The position numbers were made by a program, and so were the translations under genes. Source: Anaeramoeba flamelloides (Eukaryota; Metamonada; Anaeramoebidae). From it: a DNA stretch of 64,000 nucleotides. Below the pieces are notes generated by a model. It was given only the letters and a program-made list of their open reading frames with translations. It made no database searches and was not told the DNA's origin. Of the stretch, positions 1-11,795 are shown in pieces. Positions within the stretch are counted from its first letter, which is position 1; every line of letters starts with the position of its first letter. The stretch covers positions 191,001 through 255,000 of the forward strand of contig JANTQA010000042.1 in the NCBI GenBank assembly GCA_027625915.1. Reading direction: 5' to 3'.

Positions 1-741
1 TGGATGTCGGTCGAAAGGATTGAAATCAAAGAGGCGTCAAGCTTTTCGGGTAGGAATTTGTTTTGGACGATGTAGGCCTCTCTCAAATCGGCTCCTAATG
101 AGCGGTGCTGTTCAACACCGACAGTAGTCAGCTGGCCCTTCCCACAGTTGCCATAAAAATATTCCCTGTTGTTAATGTATTGCTTTCGATAGATCCTTGT
201 GATATATTGTGGATCATGGTTGCTGAGTGATGGCGCAGTATATGTTTCAGACTTACATTTCCAAACGGCTTGTTTTGTTAGTCGAAGGTTTGCTGTTCGA
301 TCTCCATGCCTAAAGATTTTTGATAAGCACAGTTAGGTTCGTTTAAAAGAAAAAGTCATTTTGGTTAATTTTTTGTGCAAAAGTTGATTAAAAAAAATTG
401 TTTGATTGAAAAGAAAAGCTAAACGAAACAATTTTTTTTTTGTGGGGGGAAGTGTGCACTTTAAAATGCTGTTTGAAGTTTAAGGGTTTTTTTTTTCTGG
501 TAATTTACAAAATATTAACACCTTCTTCATTATTACTTTTTTTAAAAATGGTTTTTGTTCATTAAATTCAGCTTTTTTTAAGGTTTAGCTTTTCCTTTTA
601 TGAGAAGTTTTTTGTTTTTTAATTTTAAAGGAATTGAATGAAATTGAACCTTGTGTGGATTTGTACTAATTTGAGAACACGATCTGATCGAACAATGGTA
701 AATAGCAAAAGAAATAAAAAAAAATAATGTGTTTGAGACAT
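1..741 (-). CDS. histidine acid phosphatase, secreted/lysosomal (5' part; continues beyond left edge)
   Basis: Predicted phosphomonoesterase of the histidine acid phosphatase family, acting in lysosomes or outside the cell. Exon 1 is 741-650 and exon 2 is 309-1, split by a 340 bp intron (GTTCAA donor, CTTTAG acceptor). The split falls inside the catalytic Arg codon (AG|G), and joining the exons restores KLVQIHTRHGDRTA, the family active-site signature RHGxRxP with Ala in place of the usual Pro. A clear signal peptide (MSQTHYFFLFLLLFTIV) precedes it. Downstream are the family motifs CGKGQLTTVGVEQH and LGADLREAY, then ILSTDI at the window edge, matching the STD region before the conserved Arg. 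The match is to the ACP2/PXYLP1-type branch. The C-terminal half, including the HD proton-donor motif, lies outside. The short AT-rich exon 1 is supported by phase and by the restored motif. Confidence 0.88.
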
Positions 742-1092
742 TTTTGAAAAAATGATTGTTTGTAATTCCAATTTGATTTTAATTTAAATACGAGCGTTAT
801 CTAATGTTATTTATGGGTTGAGAAACATGGTAATGGTTAATAAAATGACTTTAAGGTTTGTCTATTCAAGGAAAGTCTTTCAAAAACTTCAATTTATCAG
901 AAATTTTCGTTTTTTGGGGATTTTCGAGAAAAAAAAAAACATTTGTTCGATACAAAAACTTTTTCGAAATTGAAAAAAATAAGCGAAATTTCAAAATCAA
1001 TTGTTTTAAATCGTCCTCAACATACTTTCGACTTTATCTGAAAGTACATTTATACCACAACAACTAACTCTATCATATTTTCAAATGAGGTA

Positions 1093-1262
1093 TACTGGTA
1101 TTTGAATAAGAAATGGGAAATTTTTTCACTTCCTTTTCAATTTCCTTTTTAAATAGAGAACATAGATTTACAACCTACTTCTTTAGAGATCTCTGTTTGT
1201 AAAGGAAAAGGAAAAAAAAATGAAACAAAAATTTTTTCCCATTTCTTATTCAAATACCAGTA
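1093..1262. mobile_element. 170 bp inverted-repeat MITE, TACTGG family
   Basis: The ends are inverted copies: the left starts TACTGGTATTTGAATAAG and the right ends CTTATTCAAATACCAGTA, with TA on both sides (1091-1092 and 1263-1264). The two halves are complementary over most of their length, so the element can fold into one hairpin. It has no coding capacity. A second copy is at 32372-32539 and a broken one near 52420-52555. The TA duplication suggests a Tc1/mariner-type mobilising transposase, which is an inference. Confidence 0.8.
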
Positions 1263-2094
1263 TAGGAACATTTGAAAGAATATTTCTGATTTTCAGACCT
1301 TTACAAGGTAAATTTATAATTGGGCTTACAGAACAATCGTTTTATGTAAATAATGAAGTATATCAAAAAAAAATCTCAATTGTAACAAGATTTCTTTACA
1401 AGACATTTTTTAAAGTTAATAAATGTGTTGTTGGTTAGAAAAGGAATGTTCACTAAAAAAATATAATTAGTATAACCCGATCTGTAATAGTTACGGGTAA
1501 GGGGGGAAGGATTTTTTGATTATGTTTCAAATTGAAATTATGTATTTTTTTTTTCAAAATTAAAAATTAAATTATCCACAAGGTCGAAAAGGAACAAGTA
1601 CCAACTTGGGCTGAAAAAATTTTTTGTTAAGTTACTAGTCTCAATTAATTCTTTTTTTTTGCAAATAACTAAATAAGGAACCCTTATCTTGAAATATGTT
1701 CAAAATTGATAAAAAACAGTTTTTTTCGACGTTAGAACTATTTCTTATTTTTTTTTAAATATTTTTCAATTGGTCAAAAACATTGAATTTTCAAAAATTT
1801 TTTTTTAATAAAAGAAATCTTGAACGGATGAAAATTTTAATCTTGATTTAATTAGTTTCGCAAAATTAATATTTATTCTCATTTTGAAAAACTAAAAAAT
1901 AATTCAAAACTAGTGAATATTATCTCTTTCACTTCTGTTCATCCAACTTGACTCTTTAAAGAACTCAATTTGTTTTATCAATTATTACTTTTTATCAAAA
2001 ATAGTTCTTATTTTTTTTTTTTTTTTTTTTAACACTGACAAATAAACTCTTTTGTGTCAAAGGGGCCCAGTTTTATTGAAGAAATAGAAGATAT

Positions 2095-2185
2095 TCTCTG
2101 AGTTTAATTCATTCCTCTTTCAAACTAAAATTTTCAATTTTTAGATCAAAATCATTTTTTCTCATTTTGTAAATTTTTGTTTTTT

Positions 2186-2218
<33 letters not shown>

Positions 2219-2640
2219 CTTCTTCTTTTCTTTTTTATTTTTTTTTTTAAAATTTACTTTGAAAAAAAAAATGTTTGAAAAACCAAATAAGCATTAAGAA
2301 AATTTAGGCTTTGTATGTTCTTTTAAAATTCATACATTTACAAGTTAAAAATCTTATTATCAATAATTTTAATTTCCTAAAGAAATTGGGAATTTTGCAC
2401 GAGACGTTCTAATGAATGGGGCCCAACAATTTTTTGAACATTTTTTTTTTTTTGAAATTTATGGATTGTTCTGGGGTTTCTTTTATAATTATGGACTCTT
2501 ATATGAAGATTATTATTTCTCGTATTTCTAAACGATTCTAAGTTTATCTTATTCTTAAAAATAAAGTGACTTTTTCATTTTTGGCTGGCCCCTTTTAGTG
2601 AAATTGGGTTTACTTTTAGAATGGTAATTTGGGACAACTT
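2095..2640. repeat. dispersed repeat, about 550 bp, multi-copy
   Basis: Shares an ordered series of landmarks with about 14000-14560, 26010-26330 and 27060-27600, and in inverted orientation with about 38580-38900. The landmarks are a long T tract with TTCTTCTTTT, then AAAAATGTTTGAA, a CATTAAGAAAA stretch, TACATTTACAA, and a CAAAGAAA..GAGAAATTTT stretch ending near GGGGCCCA. Copies are diverged by eye to roughly 70-80% identity. No open frame is shared, and the class is unknown. The 2.1 kb copy contains the longest poly-T run of the left third of the window. Confidence 0.55.
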
Positions 2641-3135
2641 TTTAAAACTTCAAATTTGACAAAAACAAAAGATTGGAAACTCAAAAAGTAGATTCATGAA
2701 AAAAAGGAATGGTAAAAGAAAACAAACAAATCTTTTATTTAGAGTAAAGTATATATTGTATATTTTTTTCAAATCAAACTTTTTTTTTATGCAAATCCAA
2801 AAAAAAAAGCTTTTCATGTTTATTTTTCAAATTATTTTTTGTACGTCGTCCACAAACACAACAATGTTTTTCTTTCTTACTCATATTTTTTTTTTATTTT
2901 TTGTATTATTGCTAAAAGTTGAAAAAAAGCAACTTTCAAAAAAGTTAAAAAAAATTGAAAATTTTTTTATTTCTATAAAAACAATAACTAAATTTAATGA
3001 ATGTCATTTATCGAGATTTCATTACGATACTAAGAAGTTTTTCAATTTGATTTCAAATCTAAGTAATTAGCAAAAAAAATTCTTAATTTCTATTAAATTT
3101 ACCTAAAAAAAATTTAATCTAGACTAGTTCCTTAA

Positions 3136-3879
3136 GGGATTAGCGTCACCATAGATTTCTCTATTATCAAAGTATGTTGTAATTGGGTGTAAATGGTATT
3201 GGTACACCATGGCTCAAATATCTCTAAAAAATCTATTATAAATCTTATTGCACAATAAATTATTAAATATTTTACTAATGATCACAATTAAAAAATATAA
3301 TTTTGAAAAATTTTTTTTAATTCCTTAACCAAATCTAAAAATAAAAACCCAAAATACAGTATTCTGGTATTTCATAATTTATATTTAGAACTTCCAAAAG
3401 TAACTATTTTTTTAATTGTTTAATTTCAAAGATTAACTCAATAATCATCAACATAAAAGTACAAAGACTGATTAGTTTTGTTTGCTTTTGATGAGTCTAC
3501 TTATAGCATCACTATATTTACATGATTTGAGAAATAATTTGACAAAAAACTTAATTCGTAATTATTTAATTTTTAAAAAAAAAACGAATTTTTTAGTAAC
3601 TAATCTACATTTCGCCATAAATTTAAGAAAGATATTTTATGACTTTGTAGTCTGAATATTGATAATTCAATGATTAAATTTATGGCGAAATGCAGATTTT
3701 ATTCTGAATTTGCTGGGTTTTTTACTAATACATAGATCATTTTTAATTGATGAGATCAACAAATATTACTACTTTGCAATCGATTTTTTAGAGACATTTG
3801 AACCATGTAACACTAATGTGGTTAGGTCCAATAACAACATACTTTGATCTTGGGCTTCCCCTTGGTAGACGCTAATCCC
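3136..3879. mobile_element. 744 bp TTAA-flanked DNA element (piggyBac-like, non-autonomous)
   Basis: Starts GGGATTAGCGTC and ends GACGCTAATCCC, flanked on both sides by TTAA (3132-3135 and 3880-3883), the duplication typical of piggyBac insertions. There are subterminal inverted stretches (CATTTCGCCATAAATTTA and its complement near 3610 and 3690) and no long open frame. Related copies are 11796-13046 and 34585 to about 35165. Confidence 0.82.
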
Positions 3880-3938
3880 TTAAAAATATAAAAAAAAAAA
3901 AAAAAGCAAACTAATTGATAAAACTAAGACAAAAATTC

Positions 3939-4189
3939 TATTATTTTCCAATTAAAAAATGAAAATCTTTCGTTCGCATTCCAAAATATTTTTCTGTTTA
4001 TAAGTTGAAGAAATTTCAAAGATCTTTCAAACTTGGTTTAGGAATGAAATTTTTAGGCAATAACATCTACTTCCTTAGTGGAATCTAAAATAAAATTTTT
4101 ACTCTGCTAATTTGATTGTAACAGTAATAATTAATATTGATTTTGGAAATTGAAATAAAAATGTTCTTTTATTAATTGGAAAATAATAG
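3939..4189. mobile_element. about 250 bp inverted-repeat element, TTTTCCAATT family
   Basis: Left end reads TTATTTTCCAATTAAAAAAT and right end AATTGGAAAATAATAG. The same ends bound a copy at about 47386-47645 in which the inner sequence CATTCCAAAATATTTT is also recognisable in inverted order. It is non-coding. The target duplication is unclear, so the class is not assigned. Confidence 0.65.
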
Positions 4190-4259
4190 TAATACGAAAA
4201 TTTAACAAAAAAAAAAAACAAACAAAAGAACCAATAGGAATTGTGAAACAACTCTATAG

Positions 4260-4660
4260 TCAGTTTCTGAAATTTAAGTAATCAAATATAAAGATTAATG
4301 TTGTAAAAAATAGAGTTTTTAGAATTTTGAGATAAATAAAGAGTTCGAGGCATTTACACAAATACAGTCTTCATAATAGTAAATATAAAATCTGATTATA
4401 TTAATTGACTAATAATAATTTTAATCAAAAAATCATTTGGTAAATACCAATATTTCAATTTTAAAAAAAAAATCAGAATTCAAACCAAGTATTGGTATTC
4501 ATCAAAAGATTTTATACGAAAAATTACTTTTAACTCAAAAATAAAAACAGAGGTTTGGCTTTACTATTACTGAAATTTGGATAAATTCAAGGAACTATTT
4601 TTGTATCTCAAAAATAGTGTAAAAACTCTATTTTTTACAAAATTCAATATTTAAACTTTT
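4260..4660. mobile_element. about 400 bp palindromic element, GTGTAAATTT family (decayed copy)
   Basis: Both arms carry the inverted block AGATAAATAAAGAGTT followed by GCATTTAC, and a central pair of inverted TACCAATA/TATTGGTA segments. The best-preserved relative is 59490-59863, with a third copy at about 48632-49004. No open frame. The ends are eroded here, so the limits are approximate. Confidence 0.55.
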
Positions 4661-7059
4661 TTACATACTTTTTTCTACATGTTCCAATGAAATATCCAAT
4701 TCACTGAAAAATAGTAGACCTATGTTCAAATCAATTTTGAAAGTACACTCCTTAATTTTTCAAGTAAATTTTAAATTAGGAATGCTTTTTGAATAAACTT
4801 TTTCAATTATTTACTTATTGTTATATTTTTATAAAAAGAATATTTAATGAGAAAAATATATTCTATTTTTTATGAGATAAATTTTTTAATTTGATCCTTT
4901 CTTTTTCTAGAATTTCTTTTTTATACAAAAGAATTTTAAGAAATAAAGACTCTTTCCTTATTGTTTATTGTTGGTTTCTTTGATCAATTAATGTTTAAAT
5001 CTTCTATAAAAAAAAGAAACATACTCTTTAATTTTGAAAGAAAATTTAAACTTTTCTGTCTATATTATTTTGACAACAGTAAACTTTCTTGAAATAGATT
5101 CTTTTTCAAAGACAAAGTCATTGGACAACATTTCTGACATAAAAAAATCATAGGTTTTTATATTTTCAGTTTGGTATAAAAGCAATCCAAAGAGATTATA
5201 CAATCATACTAATCTTCTCAATTGAGGTTCAAAAAGGAAAATATGGAAAATTTAGTTTTCCAAGATCTATCATTAAAATATTGAATAATCAAATTGGAAT
5301 GGTTTAAAATTTTTTCCACACTTTGACATTACAAAAAGAGAGAGAATTGTTTTGGTTATTCATTTTGTATACCTTCCTTGATAAAAATTAAAGACTATTT
5401 TTTAAAATGATCAAAAACTTTAACAAGTTTCTGAAAGAAAGACTTTCACAGAAATCTGACAGATCATAATTTTACAGAAAAACAAAGACAGACAATAGCT
5501 TGATTGGAAGCCCACCCCAAATTTTCGACAATTAATTCTTCAATTTGTCTTATAAAAGATATTTTTATTCTGAAATTTGAAATGTATAAGAAATAAATGA
5601 AAATTTGGAATGATCTTTTTTTAAAATATTTGAATTCCTTTGATTTGAGTCGTTACTTGTCTCAAAATATGACAACAGATTTCTCAAAAAAGGGGGAAGG
5701 CAAATAAAGAGTTTGGAAATTCAGATTTACAGACAAGAAATTTAATTCTCAAAAAGAAAAAAGGTAAATGAAAATGAAGTGAAATTTTTTCCAATTAATT
5801 CTTCATTTGTAAATAAATTTTAAATTTTATTTTAATAACCTTTTTAAAGGAAAAAAAACAAACTCTTTTATAAAACAAAAACAATTCCGTATCAATACTG
5901 TTCAGGCTTATTTATGAAAAAGGGTATTATTTGTAATATCTTGAGAAAAATTAATGAATTTATTTCAAGAGGGTCTTATTTTGAAAACCACATTCTATTT
6001 GTGAGATACCAAAAATATTTTGTTGTAAACCTTCATGAAGAAAAAAAGAATTAAACAAAATCAAAATCAAAATCAAAAACAAGAACAAAAGGGTAAGAGA
6101 ACAAAAGAATTAATCAAAAGGGAAAAGTTGGTTCACATAAATTTAAGCAGTAAATATTACCTTCCATTTTTGCAATACTGTGAAATAATGGAAACAGAGT
6201 TATTTATTATGTTTAAGAAGTTAATTTTCTGAAGAACTTATTTTCATTTCATGACAATAAGTTTATTTGCATTATTACAAGATTTGGAATGAGGTACCAA
6301 ATATTCAATTTTTAGGACATCTTTAAAAATACAAGAGTATTTGTTTTTAAAAAACCTTTGCCTGTTTAAAAACAAATTATAAATAGTATTTAACTTTTCA
6401 AGATCAAACCCACAATCCAATTTTGTAAAAAAGTCGAATTATATTTCTTATTTAAAAGTATGAAGACACCCTTTGGAAACGATGGAAGTCTTATAAATAA
6501 CAAAAAAAATCTTTAAAAGAAAGATCAAAAAGTTGAAGAGATTAATGATTCTATTCGACAAAAAAGTGAAGCTCTATTCTTTTCCCAGAAACCAAAAAGA
6601 CAAGTTTATCATGAATGTTTGATTTATTGAATATTTTTAATGTCAGTTTTATTTTTTTTTAAAAAAATTGGAAAGGGAATTTCGCATAAAATTTTGACAC
6701 AAATTTGATTTAAATCGATAGATATAAATTGAGAGACTATTTTTAAAAAAAATATTAAAAATTATCGATTACAAAAAGGCAAACTTTCAAATTTCAGATG
6801 AAAAATTATAAGGAGAAAAACATAAGAAAAAATGGAAATTTTGGATTCACCAATAGAATTCACTATACATTTAGTTAACATGTAAAAAAAAAGTAGAAAA
6901 TAATGTACATAATAATTTGAGATTCAAAAGATATTCAAGGCTGATTGAAAAGGATTTGGTCTCCAAATTATAAGCTTTTAAATTTCAAAAAAAAATTCTT
7001 AACAAGAAAAAAAACACAAGAAGAATATAGATCATTTTTTTTTTTATTCACTTTTGAAA

Positions 7060-10000
7060 ATGAATACCAAAATAGTCTTATATTTTCTTTTAACCTTTTT
7101 GCTTGTTCTGAACAACCATTTAATTTCTACTGCAACAGTTTGGGTTTCTAACACCGGAGACGACACTACAGGAACTGGAACCTCAAGTAACCCATATAAA
7201 ACAATTGCACATTCGATTGACCAGGCCACTGCCCTTGATACCATCAGAATGACAGCAGGCACTTATGAAGAAACTTTAACAGTTTCAAAACAAGTCTATT
7301 TTGAAGGTGAGTCCATTGACACAACAACTATCTTAGGTGGTATCACATTTAGCACAGCAAAAAATACAAAATGGACAGGAACCTTAATAAAAAATTTCCA
7401 AATTTCGGGAACTTCAAAATTATTATATTACCAAAATCATCAAATTTTTGAAGATACTATTTGGAATTCGGTTGCATTTGATTTAAATGATAACATAACC
7501 ACAGGAAATCACCTCATAGACTTCATTGGTGGTACCACGATTGAAGGTGATGATGGTAAGTATTTGTTTTTGTTTTTGTTGACCCCTTTTGCAACAATTT
7601 TTTTTTATTTTTTTTTTTCCGTTGCCTTTTTTTTCGGATTTTATTTTACTTTTTTTTTTGATTTAATTTTACCAAACGAAAATAATTTTAATTTTATTTC
7701 ACTCTTGAACCAATTTCTTTCCTCTTTTTTGTGTGTTCTTTTAAATTTTTTGTTGAAAAATTTAAGAGTGATCAGAAGGTGTTTCTTTTGATGGTACAAT
7801 CTTGTTTAGATTTATTTTTTGAGATCTTGGATCAAAATATTAAATTGACTCTGTTTTTAAAAAAAACTTATTTTACCCAATATTCAAATACGAACAAATT
7901 TCAAGAGATAAATCAAACCAGTAAACACAATTTGGAAGGCTAAATACAGTAAAGTCTAGAAAAATAATTGTATTCTCTTTAAATTTCAAATGTCAGGAAT
8001 GAAAAATTGATAACAAAAGATTTTATAAAAACCACTCTTACAAAAAACAATAAAGTCTTGAATTATTATTGTAAAACAAAATCAATTAATTTTTTGACAG
8101 AAACTAAAATTCCTCAAGAGTGTAGTTTTTCAAGACACAAAAAGAACAGTTCCTTTCTACTGATAAATTCAAAGAAATATCAGAAAATTTTTATTTCATT
8201 TTCCCTTTTATACAAATTTTTTTACACAATCTTTGATTAATACATTATATAACTTTAAATCTGAAGAAGCTTTACTAAAATTGACTTGACTTTCAAAAGA
8301 TTCTTTCTCTTGAGTTGTTTTATTTGTTGAGTTAATTGATTTCAGAAATGGAAATTGAACTAAAAATTTAATACAATAAATTTGAATAGATCAGTATACT
8401 GTCATTTTCGATTTAATAAAGAAAAATTTTTATTTCACATTCTCAAATATTTTTCTAAAGTCACTAATAGTTGAAAAAAATCCAGATCTTCAACATAATC
8501 ATTCGATTATGATAATTTTGTGTTTTTTTTTTTTAATTTTGGATCTCTTTTTTTTGATACTCTGAGATAGAATTTATTTTTTTCAAGATGAAAATAACAG
8601 TAAATTTTTTATTTTAATGTTAAAATACCAATTTATAATTTTAGCTGTGTTCAAAATAAGTATGGAATAAACTTTTTATAAATTGTTTCTACAAGTGACA
8701 GAATTACTCATAGAAAGTAATTCGAGTAGAACTTTTAAAAACTTTTTTACACACCTTATCAAAATAACATTCAAACTTTTTGTAATGTTACTTAAAAATC
8801 GAATATATTTCTTCTTTTTTTGTTTCTCTCACGAGAAAAACCCAAAACGACGAATACTATTGGAAATTAAAAAATAATTCTGTATTAATCCAAATCTTAC
8901 GAGATTTTAAAAAATATCATCAAAAAAGAAAAACTAAATTTCAATGATATTGTCCTTTTAAAAAAAGTGAAAACTCTTTTTTAAGATTTATTCAACATTA
9001 AAACATTATTAAAGTTTGGAGTTGTAACAAAGAATGAAAACTTTTTTTTTTTTTGAAAAAGTGCTTTTCTTCCGGCACCAACATCTACACCTTATTTAAA
9101 GGCCCAACCTTCACTTTATGATAACAAAAAACCTTCAATAAAGTTTTAACTCTGAACAAAATCTTTACTTTTTTAAGACAGAAAACTTGATAAAAGTTTT
9201 AAAAATATCTTCACTTTTTTAAAATGGCAGTAAAAATATTGGTACATTATTAATTATGAAAATTTTCTTTTCCAAATATATATCTTTTTCGGAATTCCTT
9301 ATTACTAATTTAATTCTTTCGATGATTAACACTTCCCCATTTTGAATTTCTTTAAAAAATGCATTTAATTAAATAGGATGGACAATTGAATATTGTACTT
9401 TTAGCACTGGGCATTATGAGAATCCAGGTGGTGCATATTTCCAATTTAGAATCTATGGAGGACCAACTACACTCTCACATTGCGAGTTAGATGGTTACGA
9501 TTATGCTTCCAATCAAAGTTGTCAAGTAAACATTGCTTCCAGTTGGACTAATTTATATGTACATGACACAACCACAAGAGAAGGTGGTAATTTTTATTTT
9601 TGTAACGGTGAAAATATAGAGGTTTCTGATAACACTTTCACAGATGGACCTATTGGTCTTGATTCTGTAACAGGTGCAGATATCCATGACAATACATTTC
9701 ACGATTCCGGTCTACACCCAGTTTATGGACCTGTACCAGACCAATATGAACATGCGTTTGAATTTATTTTTTTTTTTTCTTTCAATAAATTTATACATAT
9801 ATTTCGTTTTATTATTTGTATTATAATGAAAGTTTTAAAAGTTATTGAAATGTATTATTTAAATACAACACCTTCAATCAATACTGATAAATTCCAATTT
9901 CTGATTTTAATCAAAATAAATTTTGAGTTGGTAATAAACACCCACAACATTTAGAATAGCTCGAAATTTTAAAAACAATTTTTGAATAGATTTCAAATAT

Positions 10001-11366
10001 ACTTTTTTAAAAAACAATATTTTCTCTTAATTTGATTTCAGAAATTAATATATTAGATAGTAATTCTTCTCAAAAAAAAAAAAAAAAAAAAATTAGATCA
10101 AAAAACAAATAACAAATATTTTTTGTTTTTTTTCAAAAATTTATTTAATACATTTTTTAAAATTAATAAAAAAATGATAACAACACTTTGTTTGTAAAAA
10201 CCATTTACACCATTTTCACAAAAAAAAAAATTGTTTTTAAATGAGATACTATTCTTTCATAAAAAATTCCTATTCGATTGTTTTTGTATTTTTATTTTAA
10301 TTTTCGTGTAATTAAAAAATTGAAACAATCACATTTCAAACAAAAATAGTTGAAAACCCCAAAAAACAGGAAATGAACATTCTTTGATCAAAAATGTATT
10401 TTGGATTTTACTTTGTTTTTTTTTTTTTTTTTTTTAATTTTTCTGAAATAGCTTTGCTGTTATTGTTAAACATTGAAAACATAATATAATACACCTAAAT
10501 AGCAAGGCAATTAAAAAAAAAATTTCAAATTATTATTAATAATTCCTAAATCTAATTTTAAAAATTTTCAAATTTTAATTTTTTTTTTTGATAACACAAC
10601 CAAAAGTGGAGGTATTGCTTTAATTGGCATGTATGGCTCAAAACAAGTACATAACGTTCAAATTAGGAATAATAAATTCAGTGGTAACGTAAGGTCAAGT
10701 TCTATTTTGATCAATAGATGGGATCCTGCACCAACATCAGATACCTTTAGTGATATCCAAGTCTATGAAAATGATTTTTCTGAAATTGAAGATGATTTTA
10801 ATGGGATCTATGCAATCAATCTTAATTTCGGTACCGGTGTATCAATTGATGCAGACAAAAACTTTTGGGATGGTCCTTATGGCCCAATTAAATGTGAATT
10901 ATCCGATACAGATTGTAAACACACAGACGATCAAAAAATTAGAGTAAGAGGCAACATTAATATTGGATCATGGTATTGCTCGGCTGATAGGGAAATTTCA
11001 ACAACAAACCCGGAAGATGATTGCCCAGCACTGCAACCTACCCCAACACCAACCCCAGGAAGTGCAGATACCAGCGGATTGTCAACAAGCACAAAAATTG
11101 CACTTGGTATTTCATTACCAATTGCTTTCTTGTTAATTATTGCATTAATTATTGTTTTTATCCTTGCAAGAAAAAAAAAGAAACTTCAAAATGAATTGAT
11201 GATGGTAAGACAACCACAAGGATGGACTCAAGTTTCCGGTGTTAAATCAGGTTCCTTATCAACAGATAAAAGCCCATCAAAATACGATGATGAAACTGAC
11301 GATGATGCTTTCTTAGATACAGATGATGATGATTTAGAAGATCTTGAAGATAGCGACTCAGATTAA
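7060..11366 (+). CDS. surface-anchored parallel beta-helix (pectin-lyase-fold) membrane protein
   Basis: Predicted type I membrane protein of 544 residues. The exons are 7060-7555, 9377-9755 and 10607-11366; phases agree (1, then 2) with GTAAGT and GTTTGA donors and AG acceptors. The start is the ATG at 7060. A signal peptide (residues 1 to about 23) is followed by VWVSNTGDDTTGTGTSSNPY, the opening typical of secreted right-handed beta-helix repeat proteins, then repeated short beta-strand units rich in N, D and G (for example NNKFSGN, NDFSEIEDD). A Thr/Pro stalk (PTPTPTPG) leads to one transmembrane helix at about 456-479, then KKKK and a very acidic tail of D/E repeats. The family includes carbohydrate-active and adhesive proteins, but I see no diagnostic catalytic residues. 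Function is therefore inferred only as a cell-surface glycan-binding or adhesion-type protein. Intron 1 is 1,821 bp and intron 2 is 851 bp. Confidence 0.82.
8950..9230. mobile_element. inverted-repeat element, CAGCCATTTT family, inside intron 1
   Basis: The right end reads TTTTTTAAAATGGCAG followed by TA. The left end, CCTTTTAAAAAAAGTGAAAA, is its degraded inverse. A shorter relative at 45740-45872 has both ends readable. It carries no coding sequence and lies within the long first intron of the beta-helix protein gene, partly explaining that intron's length. Confidence 0.5.
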
Positions 11367-11795
11367 ATCATTTTTCCTCAAAATTTTGTTTTTTTTTTTT
11401 TAATATGACCATTTATTTAATATATATAAATATATATATATATATTATTATCTATGATAATATTTTAATTTGATATATCCTTTCGTTCCTAAAACATTCT
11501 TTTTAAAAAAATTTTTTTCTAATGAGAATATTAATAATGGCTATTTTTTAACAAGAATTAATTATTTTCAACAAAGTTAATTTCAAATAAAAATTTTTTT
11601 TTGATTTTTTTTTTTTTATTTATTTGTGCTTTTATTTTTTGACCCTGTGAATTTGTTTTTTTTGGAGGAATGAGAAAAATAAATTAAAATTCCTATTTAT
11701 TAACGTTTTTGATAAAGTATTTTTTTTTTTTTTTTCGAGATAAATATTTCAAATTGAAAACATATATATTTTTAAGAAAAAAATTTCTATATTCA

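Larger units (their letters stand above)
742..7059. other. 6.3 kb repeat-rich intergenic gap
   Basis: Between the divergently transcribed phosphatase and beta-helix genes. It holds the TACTGG element (1093-1262), a dispersed repeat (about 2095-2640), the TTAA-flanked element (3136-3879), the TTTTCCAATT element (about 3939-4189) and a GTGTAAATTT element (about 4260-4660), all listed separately. From about 4700 to 7059 it is unassigned AT-rich DNA. A short open frame at 6035-6232, starting with a K/N/Q run, and a few open stretches of 35-45 codons occur near 5170-5310 and 6525-6630, but at this base composition they are not distinguishable from chance. No RNA gene was recognised. Confidence 0.6.

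Noticed and set aside
2696-3070. 124-codon frame
   Set aside because: Made almost entirely of F, K, I, L and N from poly-A/T tracts; composition matches chance frames. No motif and no supported start.
5173-6630. several open stretches of 35-65 codons with tolerable composition
   Set aside because: At roughly 10% stop frequency per codon such lengths arise often in 64 kb. No shared family or consistent splicing links them.
7044-7262. minus-strand frame over the start of the beta-helix gene
   Set aside because: Shadow of exon 1, which has a signal peptide and family match on the plus strand.
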